Origin: Sphingomonas sp. S-NIH.Pt15_0812
GTDB taxonomy: Bacteria; Pseudomonadota; Alphaproteobacteria; Sphingomonadales; Sphingomonadaceae
Direction of reading: 5' to 3'
Assembly (NCBI RefSeq): GCF_003951315.1
Contig: NZ_QLJH01000011.1
Span: forward strand, 62,001-126,000
Length of the DNA: 64,000 bases
The translations under genes were made by a program, and so were the position numbers. The notes below the pieces were generated by a model that made no database searches, had not been told where the DNA came from, and worked only from the letters and a program-made list of their open reading frames with translations. This document shows, piece by piece, positions 52,217 to 61,553 of the stretch; the first letter of the stretch is position 1; every line of letters begins with the position of its first letter.

Positions 52217-52567
52217 ATGGACGTCACCCTATACGGCATTCCCAATTGCGACACGATGAAGAAGGCTCGTGCCTGGCTCGACCAGGCCGGCATCGCCTAT
52301 CGCTTCCACGACTATAAGAAGGCGGGCATCGCCGAGACGGATCTCCGGCGCTGGGTCGGTCGGCTGGGTTGGGAGACGGTGCTCAACCGCGCCGGCACCA
52401 CCTTCCGCAAGCTGCCCGAGGCCGCGCGCGCCGGGATCGACGCCGACAAGGCCGTGGCGCTGATGCTGGCGCAACCCTCGATGATCAAGCGGCCCATGCT
52501 GGAGTCGGGGGACGCCTTGCTGGCGGGCTTTGCGCCGGATCGCTATTCGTCTGTTTTTGGGAAGTAA
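52217..52567 (+). CDS. ArsC/Spx-family reductase-like protein (116 aa)
   Basis: Thioredoxin-fold protein of the YffB/ArsC-Spx group: MDVTLYGIPNCDTMKKARAW carries the single active-site-type Cys (Cys10). DYKKAGIAETDLRRWVGRLG and MIKRPMLESGDALLAGF follow, the latter being the conserved RP-x-L segment. With one N-terminal Cys rather than CxxC it agrees with YffB-like proteins, whose activity is often glutathione-related or uncertain; arsenate reduction is not assured. ATG at 52217 has AGGAAAGG. The panB gene starts three bases after its stop, so it is cotranscribed with the following block. Confidence 0.88.
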   Translation: MDVTLYGIPNCDTMKKARAWLDQAGIAYRFHDYKKAGIAETDLRRWVGRLGWETVLNRAGTTFRKLPEAARAGIDADKAVALMLAQPSMIKRPMLESGDALLAGFAPDRYSSVFGK

Positions 52568-52570
52568 GTC

Positions 52571-53431
52571 ATGTCCACCACCTTTACGATCGATAGCGCC
52601 ACCAGCCGCGCCAACCCCACGCCCGCCCCGCGCAAGCGGCTGACCGTGCCGGTGATCCGCGCCCGCAAGGGCGGCGAGCCGCTGGTGATGCTGACCGCCT
52701 ATACCGTCCGCACCGCACAACTGCTCGATCCGCATTGCGACATGCTGCTGGTCGGCGACAGCCTGGGCCAGGTGATCTACGGCCTGCCCTCGACCGTCCC
52801 GGTGACGCTGGAGATGATGGCCGCCCATGCCGCCGCGGTGGTGCGCGGCAGCTATCAGTCGCTGGTCGTGGTCGACATGCCGTTCGGCAGCTACGAGGCC
52901 AGCCCGGAGCAGGCCTTCCTGAGCGCGGCGCGGCTGATGAAGGACAGCGGCGCGGCGGCGGTGAAGCTGGAGGGGGGCGAGGCGATGGCCCCGACCGTCC
53001 GCTTCCTGACCGAACGCGGCATTCCGGTGATGGGCCATGTCGGCCTGACGCCCCAGGCGGTCAATCTGCTCGGCGGCTACGGCGCGCGCGGGCGCAGCGA
53101 CGAGGAAGCCGCCAAGATCGTCGGCGATGCGCAGGCGGTGGCGGCGGCGGGGGCGTTCTCCGTGGTGATCGAGGGGGTGGTCGAGCCGATCGCGATCGAG
53201 ATCACCCGCACCATCGCCTGTCCGACGATCGGCATCGGCGCCTCGGCCCAGTGCGACGGACAGGTGCTGGTCGCGGAGGACATGCTCGGCCTGTTCGAAC
53301 GCACCGCCCGTTTCGTGAAGCGCTATGACGACCTGGCCGGGCGGATCGGCGCGGCGGCGGAGGCCTATGCCGGCGAAGTCCGCTCGCGCGCCTTTCCCGG
53401 CGCGGAACAGGTCTATGCGCCCAAGACCTGA
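52571..53431 (+). CDS. panB: 3-methyl-2-oxobutanoate hydroxymethyltransferase (286 aa)
   Basis: First committed step of pantothenate (coenzyme A) synthesis, adding a methylene-tetrahydrofolate-derived hydroxymethyl group to ketoisovalerate. Family marks are [37 protein letters not shown] with the Mg-binding Asp, and [35 protein letters not shown] and the catalytic-Glu region [12 protein letters not shown] are also present. It is a short frame from the preceding ArsC-like gene (three-base gap). panC and panD are not adjacent. Confidence 0.97.
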   Translation: MSTTFTIDSATSRANPTPAPRKRLTVPVIRARKGGEPLVMLTAYTVRTAQLLDPHCDMLLVGDSLGQVIYGLPSTVPVTLEMMAAHAAAVVRGSYQSLVVVDMPFGSYEASPEQAFLSAARLMKDSGAAAVKLEGGEAMAPTVRFLTERGIPVMGHVGLTPQAVNLLGGYGARGRSDEEAAKIVGDAQAVAAAGAFSVVIEGVVEPIAIEITRTIACPTIGIGASAQCDGQVLVAEDMLGLFERTARFVKRYDDLAGRIGAAAEAYAGEVRSRAFPGAEQVYAPKT

Positions 53432-53546
53432 GAAAATGCCATGGACCATGCCCGGCACGTTTTCGGGCCGAAGCTGACGCGGCTTCCGTTTCGGTCCCGG
53501 CGCGGCTATGGGCGCTGATCGTTTCCCCGTAATTCGGAGCCGCTCC

Positions 53547-54266
53547 TTGGCCTTGCCGCCCGACGCCAATGCTGAAGTCTTCATGCGCGAGGTGGACGAC
53601 GAGGTCCGCCGCGACCAGCTCACCGCCTTCTGGACGCGCTGGGGCAAGCTGCTGATCGCCGCCATCGTCGTCGGCCTCGCCCTGTTCGCCGCCTATCTGT
53701 TCTGGCAGAGCCGTCGGGACGAAGCGGCGGGCGTGCAGGGCGAGCAGTTGCAGGCCGCCTATGATTCGGTCGCGGCCGGCGATTATGCCAAGGCGGAAGC
53801 GCCGCTAAAGCAGCTCGCCGCCGAGGGTGGCCCGTCCTACCAGGCGCTGGCCAAATATACCCAGGCCGACCTGCTGCTCCAGAAGAACGATCCCAAGGGT
53901 GCGGCGGCGAAGTTTGCCGAGATCGTCAAGGACGACTCGATCGCCAAGCCGTTCCGCGACCTGGCGCTGGTGCGCCAGACCGCGATCGAGTTCGACAGCC
54001 TGCAACCGCAGGTGGTGGTCGAGCGGATGCGGCCGCTGGCGGTGCCGGGCAATCCCTGGCTGGGCAGCGCCGGCGAGATGATGGCGGTGGCGCAGATCCG
54101 CTTGGGCCAGACGCGACAGGCCGGCCAGCTCTTCGCGCGGATCGCCGAGGATGAGGGCGTGCCCGCCTCGCTCCGTCAACGCGCGGTTCAGATGGCCAGC
54201 GCCATGGGCGTGGAGGCCGCTCCTTCGTCGGCCGAGGCCGCTACCGTTCGCAAGGTCCAGCCATGA
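53547..54266 (+). CDS. YfgM-like membrane-anchored TPR protein (239 aa)
   Basis: Inner-membrane-anchored periplasmic tetratricopeptide protein. FLREVDEE-like MREVDDEVRRDQLTAFWTRW precedes a single helix (LLIAAIVVGLALFAAYLFW), then TPR-like helices such as AAYDSVAAGDYAKAEAPLKQ. YfgM-type proteins associate with SecYEG and help envelope folding; the adjacent bamB gene is their usual partner. The start is the TTG at 53547, with GGAG seven bases upstream; an ATG at 53508 in frame lacks a ribosome site. Its stop overlaps the bamB start (ATGA). Confidence 0.85.
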   Translation: MALPPDANAEVFMREVDDEVRRDQLTAFWTRWGKLLIAAIVVGLALFAAYLFWQSRRDEAAGVQGEQLQAAYDSVAAGDYAKAEAPLKQLAAEGGPSYQALAKYTQADLLLQKNDPKGAAAKFAEIVKDDSIAKPFRDLALVRQTAIEFDSLQPQVVVERMRPLAVPGNPWLGSAGEMMAVAQIRLGQTRQAGQLFARIAEDEGVPASLRQRAVQMASAMGVEAAPSSAEAATVRKVQP

Positions 54267-55588
54267 ACAAGACTTTCCGCGCGCCCGTGATGGTCGCCGC
54301 GCTCATCGCGCTCAGTTCCTGCGGCATCTTCAAGGGCGGTGGCCCGAAGAAGACGCCGACCGTGGGCCAGCGCGTGCCGATCCTCGCCTCGGAGAATGAG
54401 GTGGCGACCGATCCGGCGATGGCCGATGTCCAGGTGACGCTGCCCGCGCCTTTCGCCAACGACGCCTGGGCGCAGCCGGGCGGCAATGCCGCCAAGTCGA
54501 TGGGCCAGCTCGCACTCGCCGAGGCGCCGGCCCGGGCGTGGCAGGCGACGATCAACGGCGGGTCCGATCGCGAGCGGCTGGCCGCCGCGCCGGTGATCGC
54601 CGACGGCAAGCTGTTCATCATCGATGTCGACGCGACCGTCCATGCCTTCGACGCCCGGACCGGCGCCGTGCTGTGGACCAAGAGCATCAATGACGGCGAG
54701 CGGTCGCGCGCGGCGCGCTTCGGCGGCGGCGTGAGCTTCGACGACGGCAAGCTATATGCCACGGACGGCCTGGGCGATGTCGTGGCGATGACGGCGGCCG
54801 ACGGCGCGCCGCTGTGGCGGGCCAAGCCGGGCGGCCCGCTGCGCGGATCGCCGACCGTCGCGAACGGCAATGTCTATGTGCTGAGCCAGGACAATCAGCT
54901 GTTCGCGCTCGCCCAGGCCGATGGCAAGGTGCAATGGGCGCAGTCGGGCACGCTGGAGACGCAGGGCGTGTTCGGCGTCGCCGCGCCGGCCGCCAGCCAG
55001 GGCACGGTGGTGACCGGCTATTCGTCGGGCGAACTCTCCGCCTATCGCTACGAGAATGGCCGCGTGCTGTGGCAGGACGCGCTGTCGCGCACCGCCGTCA
55101 CCATGTCGGTGTCCAGCCTGGCCGATATCGACGCCGATCCGGTGATCGACAATGGCCGCGTCTTCGCGGTCGGGCAGGGCGGGCGCATGGTCTCGCTCGA
55201 CCTGTCGACCGGGCAGCGGCTGTGGGAGCAGAATCTGGCGGGCATCTCCACGCCCTGGATCGCGGGCGACTGGCTGTTCGTCGTCACCGACGATGCGCGG
55301 CTCGCCTGCCTGTCGCGCGCCAGCGGCAAGGCGCGTTGGATTTCGCAGCTGCCCCGCTATCGCAACGTCAAGAAGCGGAAGGGGCCGATCACCTGGTTCG
55401 GTCCGGTGCTGGCTGGTGGCCGACTGGTCCTGACCAACAGCGATGGCCAGATCGTCTCGGCCGGTATCGGCGACGGCAAGATCGTCTCGACGATCGAGAC
55501 CAAGACCGCCTTCTCCCTGCCGCCGGTCGTGGCGCTGTCGACGCTCTACACCATCGACGAGCGTGGACGCCTGACCGCTTTCCGGTAA
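54263..55588 (+). CDS. bamB: Outer-membrane assembly lipoprotein BamB (441 aa)
   Basis: Lipoprotein subunit of the BAM complex that inserts beta-barrel proteins. The signal peptide ends in LSSC (Cys20). The rest is an eight-bladed PQQ-type propeller with repeated G-x-V-Y/F-L/A-x-D-x-x-G-x-x-x-W units, for example DATVHAFDARTGAVLW and NGRVFAVGQGGRMVSLDL. The length is normal for alphaproteobacteria. Overlap with the YfgM-like gene (ATGA) shows coupled translation; der follows after a 92-base gap with a hairpin, an arrangement seen in many proteobacteria. Confidence 0.95.
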   Translation: MNKTFRAPVMVAALIALSSCGIFKGGGPKKTPTVGQRVPILASENEVATDPAMADVQVTLPAPFANDAWAQPGGNAAKSMGQLALAEAPARAWQATINGGSDRERLAAAPVIADGKLFIIDVDATVHAFDARTGAVLWTKSINDGERSRAARFGGGVSFDDGKLYATDGLGDVVAMTAADGAPLWRAKPGGPLRGSPTVANGNVYVLSQDNQLFALAQADGKVQWAQSGTLETQGVFGVAAPAASQGTVVTGYSSGELSAYRYENGRVLWQDALSRTAVTMSVSSLADIDADPVIDNGRVFAVGQGGRMVSLDLSTGQRLWEQNLAGISTPWIAGDWLFVVTDDARLACLSRASGKARWISQLPRYRNVKKRKGPITWFGPVLAGGRLVLTNSDGQIVSAGIGDGKIVSTIETKTAFSLPPVVALSTLYTIDERGRLTAFR

Positions 55589-55600
55589 AGGATGCCCCAT

Positions 55601-55632
55601 CGATCGGGCGGCACGGAAAGGCCGCCCGATCG
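55601..55632. terminator. Perfect 12-bp hairpin between bamB and der
   Basis: CGATCGGGCGGC (55601-55612) and GCCGCCCGATCG (55621-55632) pair completely around an eight-base loop. No T-run follows, so it may be a partial terminator or an RNA-processing site inside the bamB-der transcript. Confidence 0.45.
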
Positions 55633-55680
55633 TGGCGCAGACGGGGTGACGCCTCGCTTCGTAGCGGCTAAGGGCGGATC

Positions 55681-57057
55681 ATGCCCAAGCTCCCTGTGGT
55701 CGCGATCGTCGGCCGGCCGAATGTCGGCAAATCCACCTTGTTCAATCGTCTCGTCGGCAAGAAGCTCGCGCTGGTCGACGACCGGCCCGGCGTTACCCGC
55801 GATCGCCGCGAAGGCGACGCGCATCTGGTCGGCCTCGATTTCCGCGTCATCGACACCGCCGGCTACGAGGATCACGATGCCCAGACCCTGCCCGGCCGGA
55901 TGCGCCTCCAGACCGAAGCGGCGCTGAAACAGGCCGACGTCGCGCTGTTCCTGTTCGATTCGCGCTCCGGCATCGTGCCGTTGGACGAAGAAATCGCGCG
56001 CTGGCTGCGGTCCTCGACCACGCCGGTCGTCCTTGCCGCCAACAAGGCGGAAGGGCGTCAGGGCGAACAGGGCATCCTCGAGTCGCTGTCGCTCGGCTTC
56101 GGCGATCCGGTTCAGTTGTCCGCCGAACATGGCGAGGGCATGGGCGACCTGTTCGAGGCGCTGCTGCCCTATCTCGACCGCAGCGAGGACGAGCCGGTCG
56201 ACGACGAGGAGGACGACCGCCCCGATGCACCGCTGAAGCTGGCGATCGTCGGCCGTCCCAATGCCGGCAAGTCGACGCTGATCAACCGAATGCTGGGCGA
56301 GGATCGCCTGATCACCGGACCGGAAGCGGGGATCACGCGCGACTCGATCGCGATCGACTGGATGTGGCCCGACCCCAAGGGCGAGCCGCGCCCCGTGCGG
56401 CTGATCGACACCGCCGGGATGCGCAAGCGCGCCAAGGTCCAGGACAAGCTGGAGAAGCTGTCCGTCGCCGACGCGTTGCACGCGGTCGACTTCGCCGAGG
56501 TGGTGGTGCTGCTGCTCGACGCGACGCTGGGACTGGAGGCGCAGGACCTGCGCATCGCCGACCGCGTGCTGGAAGAGGGGCGGGCGCTGATCATCGCGCT
56601 CAACAAATGGGACATCGCCGAAAACGCCTCCTCGCTGTTCAACGGCGTGAAGAAGGCGCTGGAGGACGGTCTCAGCCAGGTGAAGGGCGTGACGGTCATC
56701 ACCGTCTCCGGCGCGACCGGCAAGGGCATCGATCAGTTGATCGGCGCGGCCTTCGAGGTGCGCGAGGCCTGGTCGAAGCGCGTCGGCACCGGCGAACTCA
56801 ACCGCTGGTTCGAACGTGCGATCGAGGCCAACCCGCCGCCCGCGCCCGGCGGCAAGCGGATCAAGATGCGCTACGTCACCCAGGTCAAGTCGCGACCGCC
56901 GAGCTTCGTCATCTTCGGCACGCGCGTCGACCAGTTGCCGGCCAGCTACGAACGCTATCTGGTCAATTCGATGCGGCGGGAACTCGGCTTCGGCGCGGTG
57001 CCGGTGCGATTGACGCTGCGCGCGCCCAAGAACCCGTTCGACCGCAAGGACGACTGA
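55681..57057 (+). CDS. der: Ribosome biogenesis GTPase Der/EngA (458 aa)
   Basis: Essential GTPase for late 50S ribosome assembly. It has the tandem GTPase arrangement unique to Der: first domain P-loop GRPNVGKST (about residues 10-18), DTAG switch II and NKAEG, then second domain GRPNAGKST (about 190-198), DTAGM and NKWDIAE. A C-terminal KH-like domain ends RFGAVPVRL-type sequence before the NPFDRKDD tail. The two domains are joined by an acidic linker (SEDEPVDDEEDDRP). Fully conserved motifs and normal length. Confidence 0.98.
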   Translation: MPKLPVVAIVGRPNVGKSTLFNRLVGKKLALVDDRPGVTRDRREGDAHLVGLDFRVIDTAGYEDHDAQTLPGRMRLQTEAALKQADVALFLFDSRSGIVPLDEEIARWLRSSTTPVVLAANKAEGRQGEQGILESLSLGFGDPVQLSAEHGEGMGDLFEALLPYLDRSEDEPVDDEEDDRPDAPLKLAIVGRPNAGKSTLINRMLGEDRLITGPEAGITRDSIAIDWMWPDPKGEPRPVRLIDTAGMRKRAKVQDKLEKLSVADALHAVDFAEVVVLLLDATLGLEAQDLRIADRVLEEGRALIIALNKWDIAENASSLFNGVKKALEDGLSQVKGVTVITVSGATGKGIDQLIGAAFEVREAWSKRVGTGELNRWFERAIEANPPPAPGGKRIKMRYVTQVKSRPPSFVIFGTRVDQLPASYERYLVNSMRRELGFGAVPVRLTLRAPKNPFDRKDD

Positions 57058-57148
57058 CGACCAGAGGCAAACTTCTGCCGGTGCGGCAAGATGCTGTTTA
57101 CCCTTGATCGGCTATGACCCGGCAAGATTTGCCGGTGGAGCCAAGACA

Positions 57149-57568
57149 TTGTCGTTCGAGGGTAGCACGCTGGTCGATTGGCCTGCCTTTTTCGCGACGC
57201 GGGCCGAGTTGGGGACCGGCTTCGTCCGCATCCTGGGGTATTTCCGCGAGGACGGCGTGAAATCGGTCGCCGCGATCGAGCTGGCGATGCGGGGGCTGAA
57301 CGCGGCGGGGCTGGTCATCCCCGCGCATACGCTGAAGGGCGAGGCGCGCCAGTTCGGCGCGCTGCCGCTGGCGACGCTGGCGGAGGAGATCGAGGTGATC
57401 GGCCGCGATTGCGTCGAGGCGCAAGAGACGTGCGAGGCGGCGCTGCCGGCGGTCACGCGACTGCGGCCGCTGTTCGAACAGACGCTGACGCTGCTCGAAC
57501 GCGAGGCGAGCCCGCCGGTCCCCCGCCGGCCGCTGGGGGGCGGGGGGTTCGGGCGCAAGATCGCCTGA
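57149..57568 (+). CDS. Free-standing HPt (histidine phosphotransfer) protein (139 aa)
   Basis: Small, all-helical phosphotransfer protein. The phospho-accepting His sits at H60 in HTLKGEARQFG, the HPt motif H-x-L-K-G, with helix before (AIELAMRGLNAAG) and after (ATLAEEIEVI). The C terminus is a short Pro/Gly-rich tail. The start is probably TTG 57149 (GGTGGAG eight bases upstream); the frame opens at TTG 57104. It lies 91 bases after der with no kinase or response regulator adjacent, so partners are elsewhere. The receiver-ended hybrid kinase at 35.2 kb is a candidate in this window. Confidence 0.8.
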   Translation: MSFEGSTLVDWPAFFATRAELGTGFVRILGYFREDGVKSVAAIELAMRGLNAAGLVIPAHTLKGEARQFGALPLATLAEEIEVIGRDCVEAQETCEAALPAVTRLRPLFEQTLTLLEREASPPVPRRPLGGGGFGRKIA

Positions 57569-57571
57569 CGT

Positions 57572-58351
57572 CTATCCCGGCGTCGCCGCCGATCCGGCGA
57601 GCAGGCCGCCGTCGATCGTCACTTCCGTGCCCGTCACATAGGTCGCCTCGTCCGAAGCGAGCATCGCCGCCACCGCCGCCACTTCGGCCACCGTCCCGAA
57701 CCGCTTGAGCGGTGTATCCGCAACCAGCGCCGCCATCCGCTCTGCACGATCCGGACCGTCGCCCAGCATCGGCTCCCAGATCGGCGTCAGGATCGCGGCG
57801 GGGTGGATCGAATTGCATCGGATGCGCCAGCCCTGCTGCGCGCAGTAGAGCGCCACCGACTTGCTGTGGTTGCGGATCGCCGCCTTGGACGCGGCATAGG
57901 CGGCCGCGCCGGGAATGCCGACCATGCCCGATCGCGACGAGATGTTGATGATCGAACCGTCGCCGCGCGGCTTCATCGCGCCGATCGCATAGCGGCAGCC
58001 GAGGAACGTGCCGTCCAGATTGACGCGGTGCACCGCCCGCCAGTCGGCCAGGTTGGCATGTTCGGGATCGTGCGGCACCATTCCCCGTTCGAAACCGGTG
58101 ATGCCGGCATTGTTGACCACCACATCCGCGACCGGCACCGCCTCCGCCAACCGCCGCCACTCGGCTTCCTCGCCCACGTCGAGTGGCAGAAAGCGCGCGT
58201 CGATCGATTCGGCCGCCGCCGCACCCGCCTCCACATCCATGTCGGTGAGGATCACGTTGCCGCCTTCCGCCTGGAAGCGCGCCGCGATGGCATAGCCGAT
58301 CCCGCGCGCCGCGCCGGTGATGACGCAGGTCTTTCCCGTCAGTCTTTGCAT
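57572..58351 (-). CDS. Short-chain dehydrogenase/reductase (259 aa)
   Basis: Classical SDR oxidoreductase. The cofactor loop [12 protein letters not shown] gives the TGxxxGxG motif, an acidic residue (DMDVEAG) after the second strand suggests NAD preference, NNAG at NNAGITGF and the catalytic YAASKAA (Tyr/Lys) plus upstream Ser in ISSRSGM are complete. The ATG at 58351 has AAGGCGA six bases upstream; in-frame codons to 58393 are not needed. The substrate is unknown. It lies after yaiI on the minus strand (107-base gap) and converges with the HPt gene, three bases apart. Confidence 0.9.
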   Translation of the reverse strand: MQRLTGKTCVITGAARGIGYAIAARFQAEGGNVILTDMDVEAGAAAAESIDARFLPLDVGEEAEWRRLAEAVPVADVVVNNAGITGFERGMVPHDPEHANLADWRAVHRVNLDGTFLGCRYAIGAMKPRGDGSIINISSRSGMVGIPGAAAYAASKAAIRNHSKSVALYCAQQGWRIRCNSIHPAAILTPIWEPMLGDGPDRAERMAALVADTPLKRFGTVAEVAAVAAMLASDEATYVTGTEVTIDGGLLAGSAATPG

Positions 58352-58458
58352 GATATTCGCCTTGTCCATGAAAACCCGACCGGCGATGCGCAACCGCCGA
58401 TACTGCTCGTCAGCGCCGCTGCTGGTTCATGTCGAAGACTCCTGAACGAGGTCCGAGC

Positions 58459-58920
58459 CTACGCCTGGCGGATCGTCCGGGCAAGCCGCACCAGCGCCTC
58501 GTCCAGGGCGGACAGGAAGCGGGAGCGGTCGCTTTTTTGGAACGGCGGCGGCCCGCCGATCACGTCGCCGCCGGCGCGTAGATCGGCCATGATCGCCCGC
58601 GTCGCGATCGCGCTGCCGATCGAGGCGGTGGTGAAGGGGCGGCCATTGGGCGCGATCACGGCCGCGCCCGCCTTCAGGGCCCGGTCGGCGAGCAATATGT
58701 CGGCGGTGACGACGATGGTGGCGGCGCCCGCCTGCTCGGCGATCCAGTCGTCCGCCGCATCGAAGGCCTCGCTTACCACCTGGCGGGCGATGAGCGGATG
58801 GTCGGGGATGCGCAGCCGGGCATTGCTGACCACGATCACGGCCGCCCCGTGTCGCAGCGCCACCCGGTAGATCTCGTCCTTGACCGGGCAGGCATCGGCA
58901 TCGACCAGGATGCGGATCAT
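58459..58920 (-). CDS. YaiI/YqxD family protein, UPF0178 (153 aa)
   Basis: Conserved small cytosolic protein of the YaiI/YqxD family, probably a PIN/NYN-like nuclease fold. The start IRILVDADACPVKDEIYRVA with the paired Asp residues and the block ADILLADRALKAGAAVIAPNG are diagnostic. Biochemical role is not established. Its ATG overlaps the stop of the upstream TPP-enzyme gene by four bases (ATGA), so both are made from one message, though no functional link is obvious. Confidence 0.9.
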   Translation of the reverse strand: MIRILVDADACPVKDEIYRVALRHGAAVIVVSNARLRIPDHPLIARQVVSEAFDAADDWIAEQAGAATIVVTADILLADRALKAGAAVIAPNGRPFTTASIGSAIATRAIMADLRAGGDVIGGPPPFQKSDRSRFLSALDEALVRLARTIRQA

Positions 58921-60560
58921 CGCCGGGCGATATCGCTCAGCATCGCCGCCGGGGTGATGACCTCGACCTGCGTCTTCAGGTGGAGCAGGCGGACGCCCGT
59001 TTCCCCCTGCGCGCGGGCGAGGGCGCGGGCGAAGGCGTCGGTCGTCTCCACCGTCTCCGCCCAGGCGCCATAGGCGCGGGCGAGCGCGGCGAAGTCCGGA
59101 TTGGCCAGGCGGGTGCCGCTGATCCGGCCGGGAAATTCACGCTCCTGATGCATCCGGATCGTGCCATAGGCGCCATTGTCGACAACGATCACCAGGATCG
59201 ACGCGCCCGTCTGCACGGCGGTCGCCAGTTCCTGCCCGTTCATCAGGAAACAGCCGTCGCCCGCCAGCGCGACCACGCTCCGTCCCGGGTGACGGAGGCT
59301 GGCGGCGACGGCGGCCGGCAGGCCGTAGCCCATCGCGCCAGCAGTGGGGGCCAACTGCGTGCCGGCTGCGGCGTAGCGCCAATAGCGATGCCACCAGCCG
59401 CTATAGTTGCCGGCGCCGTTGCAGATGATCGTGTCGGCCGGAAGGGTGTCGCGCATCGCGCCGACGCACCGCCCCAGATCGAGCGCGACCCCAGCGCGGG
59501 GATAGGGTTCGCTCCAGCGGCGATACTCCTCGTGCGCGGCCGCGCCATCGGCGAAGCGGCGGCCGTCCACGCCTTGCAGGGCCGCGCCGAACGCCTCCAG
59601 CCCGGCGCAGATCGCCAGATCGATGCGATAGGTGCGATGCAGTTCCTCCGGATCGGGATGGACATGCACCAGCGTCTGTCCGGGATGGTCCGGCGTCACG
59701 AGCGCATAGCCATCGGTGGTCGCCTCGCCGAGCCGCGGCCCGGCGACGATCAGCAGGTCCGCGGCCCGGACCCGCGCGACCAATGCGGGATTGGGACCAT
59801 AGCCGAGATTGCCGGCCCAGACGGGCGTTCGGTTGTCGATCGCGTCCTGGCGGCGGAAGGCGCAGGCGACCGGGATGCCGCGCCGCTCCGCCCAGTCGGC
59901 GACCGTGCGTCCGGCCGCCTCGGTCCAGCCGGCACCGCCGACCAGCATCAGCGGCCGTTCGGCGCGCTCGACCAGCGCCTCCAGATCCGCAAGCGCGGCG
60001 GGGTCGCAGGCTTGCGTGGTCCGCTCGACACGGGGCCGGTCGCGCGCCTCGACCTGATCGAGCAGCATATCCTCCGGCAGCGCCAGCACCACCGGGCCCG
60101 GCCGTCCGTTCATCGCGGTGGCATAGGCGCGCGCGATATATTCCGGGATGCGCGCGGCATCGTCGATCCGCGCCGCCCATTTGCACAGCGGCGCGAACAT
60201 CGCTTGGAAGTCGACCTCCTGAAAGGCTTCGCGGTCGCGGGTGCCGCGATCGACATCGCCGATGAACAGGATCATCGGCTGCGAGTCCTGCATCGCGACA
60301 TGCACGCCGATCGAGGCATTGGTCGCGCCCGGGCCGCGCGTGACGAAGGCGATGCCGGGCCGCCCCGTCAGCGTGCCGTCGGCACAGGCCATGAACGCCG
60401 CGCCGCCCTCCTGCCGGCAGACCACCAGGTCGATCGCCGGCGTGTCGTGCAGCGCGTCGAGCACGGCGAGGAAGCTCTCGCCCGGCACGGTGAAGATACG
60501 CTCGCATCCTTGCGCGAGGAGCTGGTCGACGAGGAGGCGGCCGCCGGTTCTGCTGGTCAT
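58917..60560 (-). CDS. Thiamine-pyrophosphate-dependent enzyme, acetolactate-synthase-like (547 aa)
   Basis: Three-domain TPP enzyme of the acetolactate synthase/POX superfamily: N-terminal pyrimidine-binding domain with the conserved Glu (PGESFLAVLDAL and CRQEGGAAFMACADG), central domain, and the PP domain with GDG...N (GDGCFLMNGQELATA). There is no FAD-pattern or small subunit next to it, so it is not clearly an IlvB; benzoylformate decarboxylase-like or other 2-oxoacid decarboxylases are alternatives. It overlaps yaiI at its stop. The substrate cannot be stated from sequence alone. Confidence 0.85.
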   Translation of the reverse strand: MTSRTGGRLLVDQLLAQGCERIFTVPGESFLAVLDALHDTPAIDLVVCRQEGGAAFMACADGTLTGRPGIAFVTRGPGATNASIGVHVAMQDSQPMILFIGDVDRGTRDREAFQEVDFQAMFAPLCKWAARIDDAARIPEYIARAYATAMNGRPGPVVLALPEDMLLDQVEARDRPRVERTTQACDPAALADLEALVERAERPLMLVGGAGWTEAAGRTVADWAERRGIPVACAFRRQDAIDNRTPVWAGNLGYGPNPALVARVRAADLLIVAGPRLGEATTDGYALVTPDHPGQTLVHVHPDPEELHRTYRIDLAICAGLEAFGAALQGVDGRRFADGAAAHEEYRRWSEPYPRAGVALDLGRCVGAMRDTLPADTIICNGAGNYSGWWHRYWRYAAAGTQLAPTAGAMGYGLPAAVAASLRHPGRSVVALAGDGCFLMNGQELATAVQTGASILVIVVDNGAYGTIRMHQEREFPGRISGTRLANPDFAALARAYGAWAETVETTDAFARALARAQGETGVRLLHLKTQVEVITPAAMLSDIARR

Positions 60561-60662
60561 GCCCGGTCATAGCGTGGGCGGATGGGAACGGATAGCCGCC
60601 CGGAACCGGCATGGGACTGGCGCATTCGCACCCCGACCTGCCCGAATTTATGGAGAGCGATC

Positions 60663-61505
60663 ATGGCGTTAGCGCAAGACCCGGTGTGGTTCATCACCGG
60701 CTGTTCGACCGGTTTCGGCCGGTCGCTGGCGGAGGCGGTGCTGGCGCGCGGCGAGCGGGTGGTGGCCACCGCGCGCGACGTGGCGCGAGTCGCTGATCTG
60801 GAGGAGACCTCCGACCGGTTGTTGCCGCTGGCGCTCGACGTCACGGACGACGCGCAGATCGCGGCGGCGGTCGACGCGGCGCGCGAGCGGTTCGGGCGGG
60901 TCGACGTGCTCGTCAACAATGCCGGCTATGGCTATCAGGCCAGCATCGAGGAGGGCGAGGATGCGGAAATCCGGGCACAGTTCGACGCCAATGTGTTCGG
61001 CCTGTTCGCGCTGACCCGCGCCGTGCTGCCGCTGATGCGCGCGCAGGGCGGCGGGCATGTCGTCAACATCACCTCGGTCGCGGGACTCGTCGGCTTTCCG
61101 GGCTCGGGCTATTATGCCGCGTCCAAACATGCAGTCGAGGGTTGGTCCGATGCGCTGGCCGCCGAAGTCGGGCCGCTCGGCCTCCATGTCACCTGTGTCG
61201 AGCCGGGGCCGTTCCGCACCGACTGGGCCGGCCGCTCGCTGCGGCAGACGCCGGTGCGGATCGACGCCTATCAAGCGACCGTCGGGCAGCGGATGGAGAG
61301 CACCCGCTCGGTCAGCGGCCGGCAAGCCGGCGACCCGGAGCGGGCCGCCGCGGCGATCATCTCTCTGGCGGAGGAGGCCGAACCGCCACGGCATATGGTG
61401 CTGGGGGCATGGGGGATCGACCAGGTCACCGAGCGGCTGCGTCGCCGCCTGAAGGAGATCGAGGCACGGCGCGAGGCGGCGATCGCGACCGACTTTCCCG
61501 AATAA
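60663..61505 (+). CDS. Short-chain dehydrogenase/reductase, classical type (280 aa)
   Basis: NAD(P)-dependent SDR. VWFITGCSTGFGRSLAEAVL gives the cofactor motif, a basic stretch (ATARDVAR) after strand two suggests NADP, LVNNAGYGYQASIEEG the NNAG motif, and YYAASKHAVEGWSDALAAEV the catalytic Tyr and Lys with Ser in ITSVAGL. It resembles the oxidoreductase group with VEPGPFRTDWAGRSL. The ATG at 60663 has GGAGAG upstream; the earlier in-frame ATG at 60582 lies close to the divergent TPP gene. The substrate is unknown. Confidence 0.9.
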   Translation: MALAQDPVWFITGCSTGFGRSLAEAVLARGERVVATARDVARVADLEETSDRLLPLALDVTDDAQIAAAVDAARERFGRVDVLVNNAGYGYQASIEEGEDAEIRAQFDANVFGLFALTRAVLPLMRAQGGGHVVNITSVAGLVGFPGSGYYAASKHAVEGWSDALAAEVGPLGLHVTCVEPGPFRTDWAGRSLRQTPVRIDAYQATVGQRMESTRSVSGRQAGDPERAAAAIISLAEEAEPPRHMVLGAWGIDQVTERLRRRLKEIEARREAAIATDFPE

Positions 61506-61518
61506 GCGGAGGGATCGG

Positions 61519-61543
61519 GGGAGGGCGACCCGGCCGCCCTCCC
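61519..61543. terminator. Hairpin between convergent SDR and PhoX-like genes
   Basis: GGGAGGGCG/CGCCCTCCC (61519-61527 with 61535-61543), seven-base loop, lies midway in the 48-base gap between converging genes. No T-run is present on either side, so it is a weak or bidirectional end. Confidence 0.5.
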
Positions 61544-61553
61544 GTCGCCGTCC

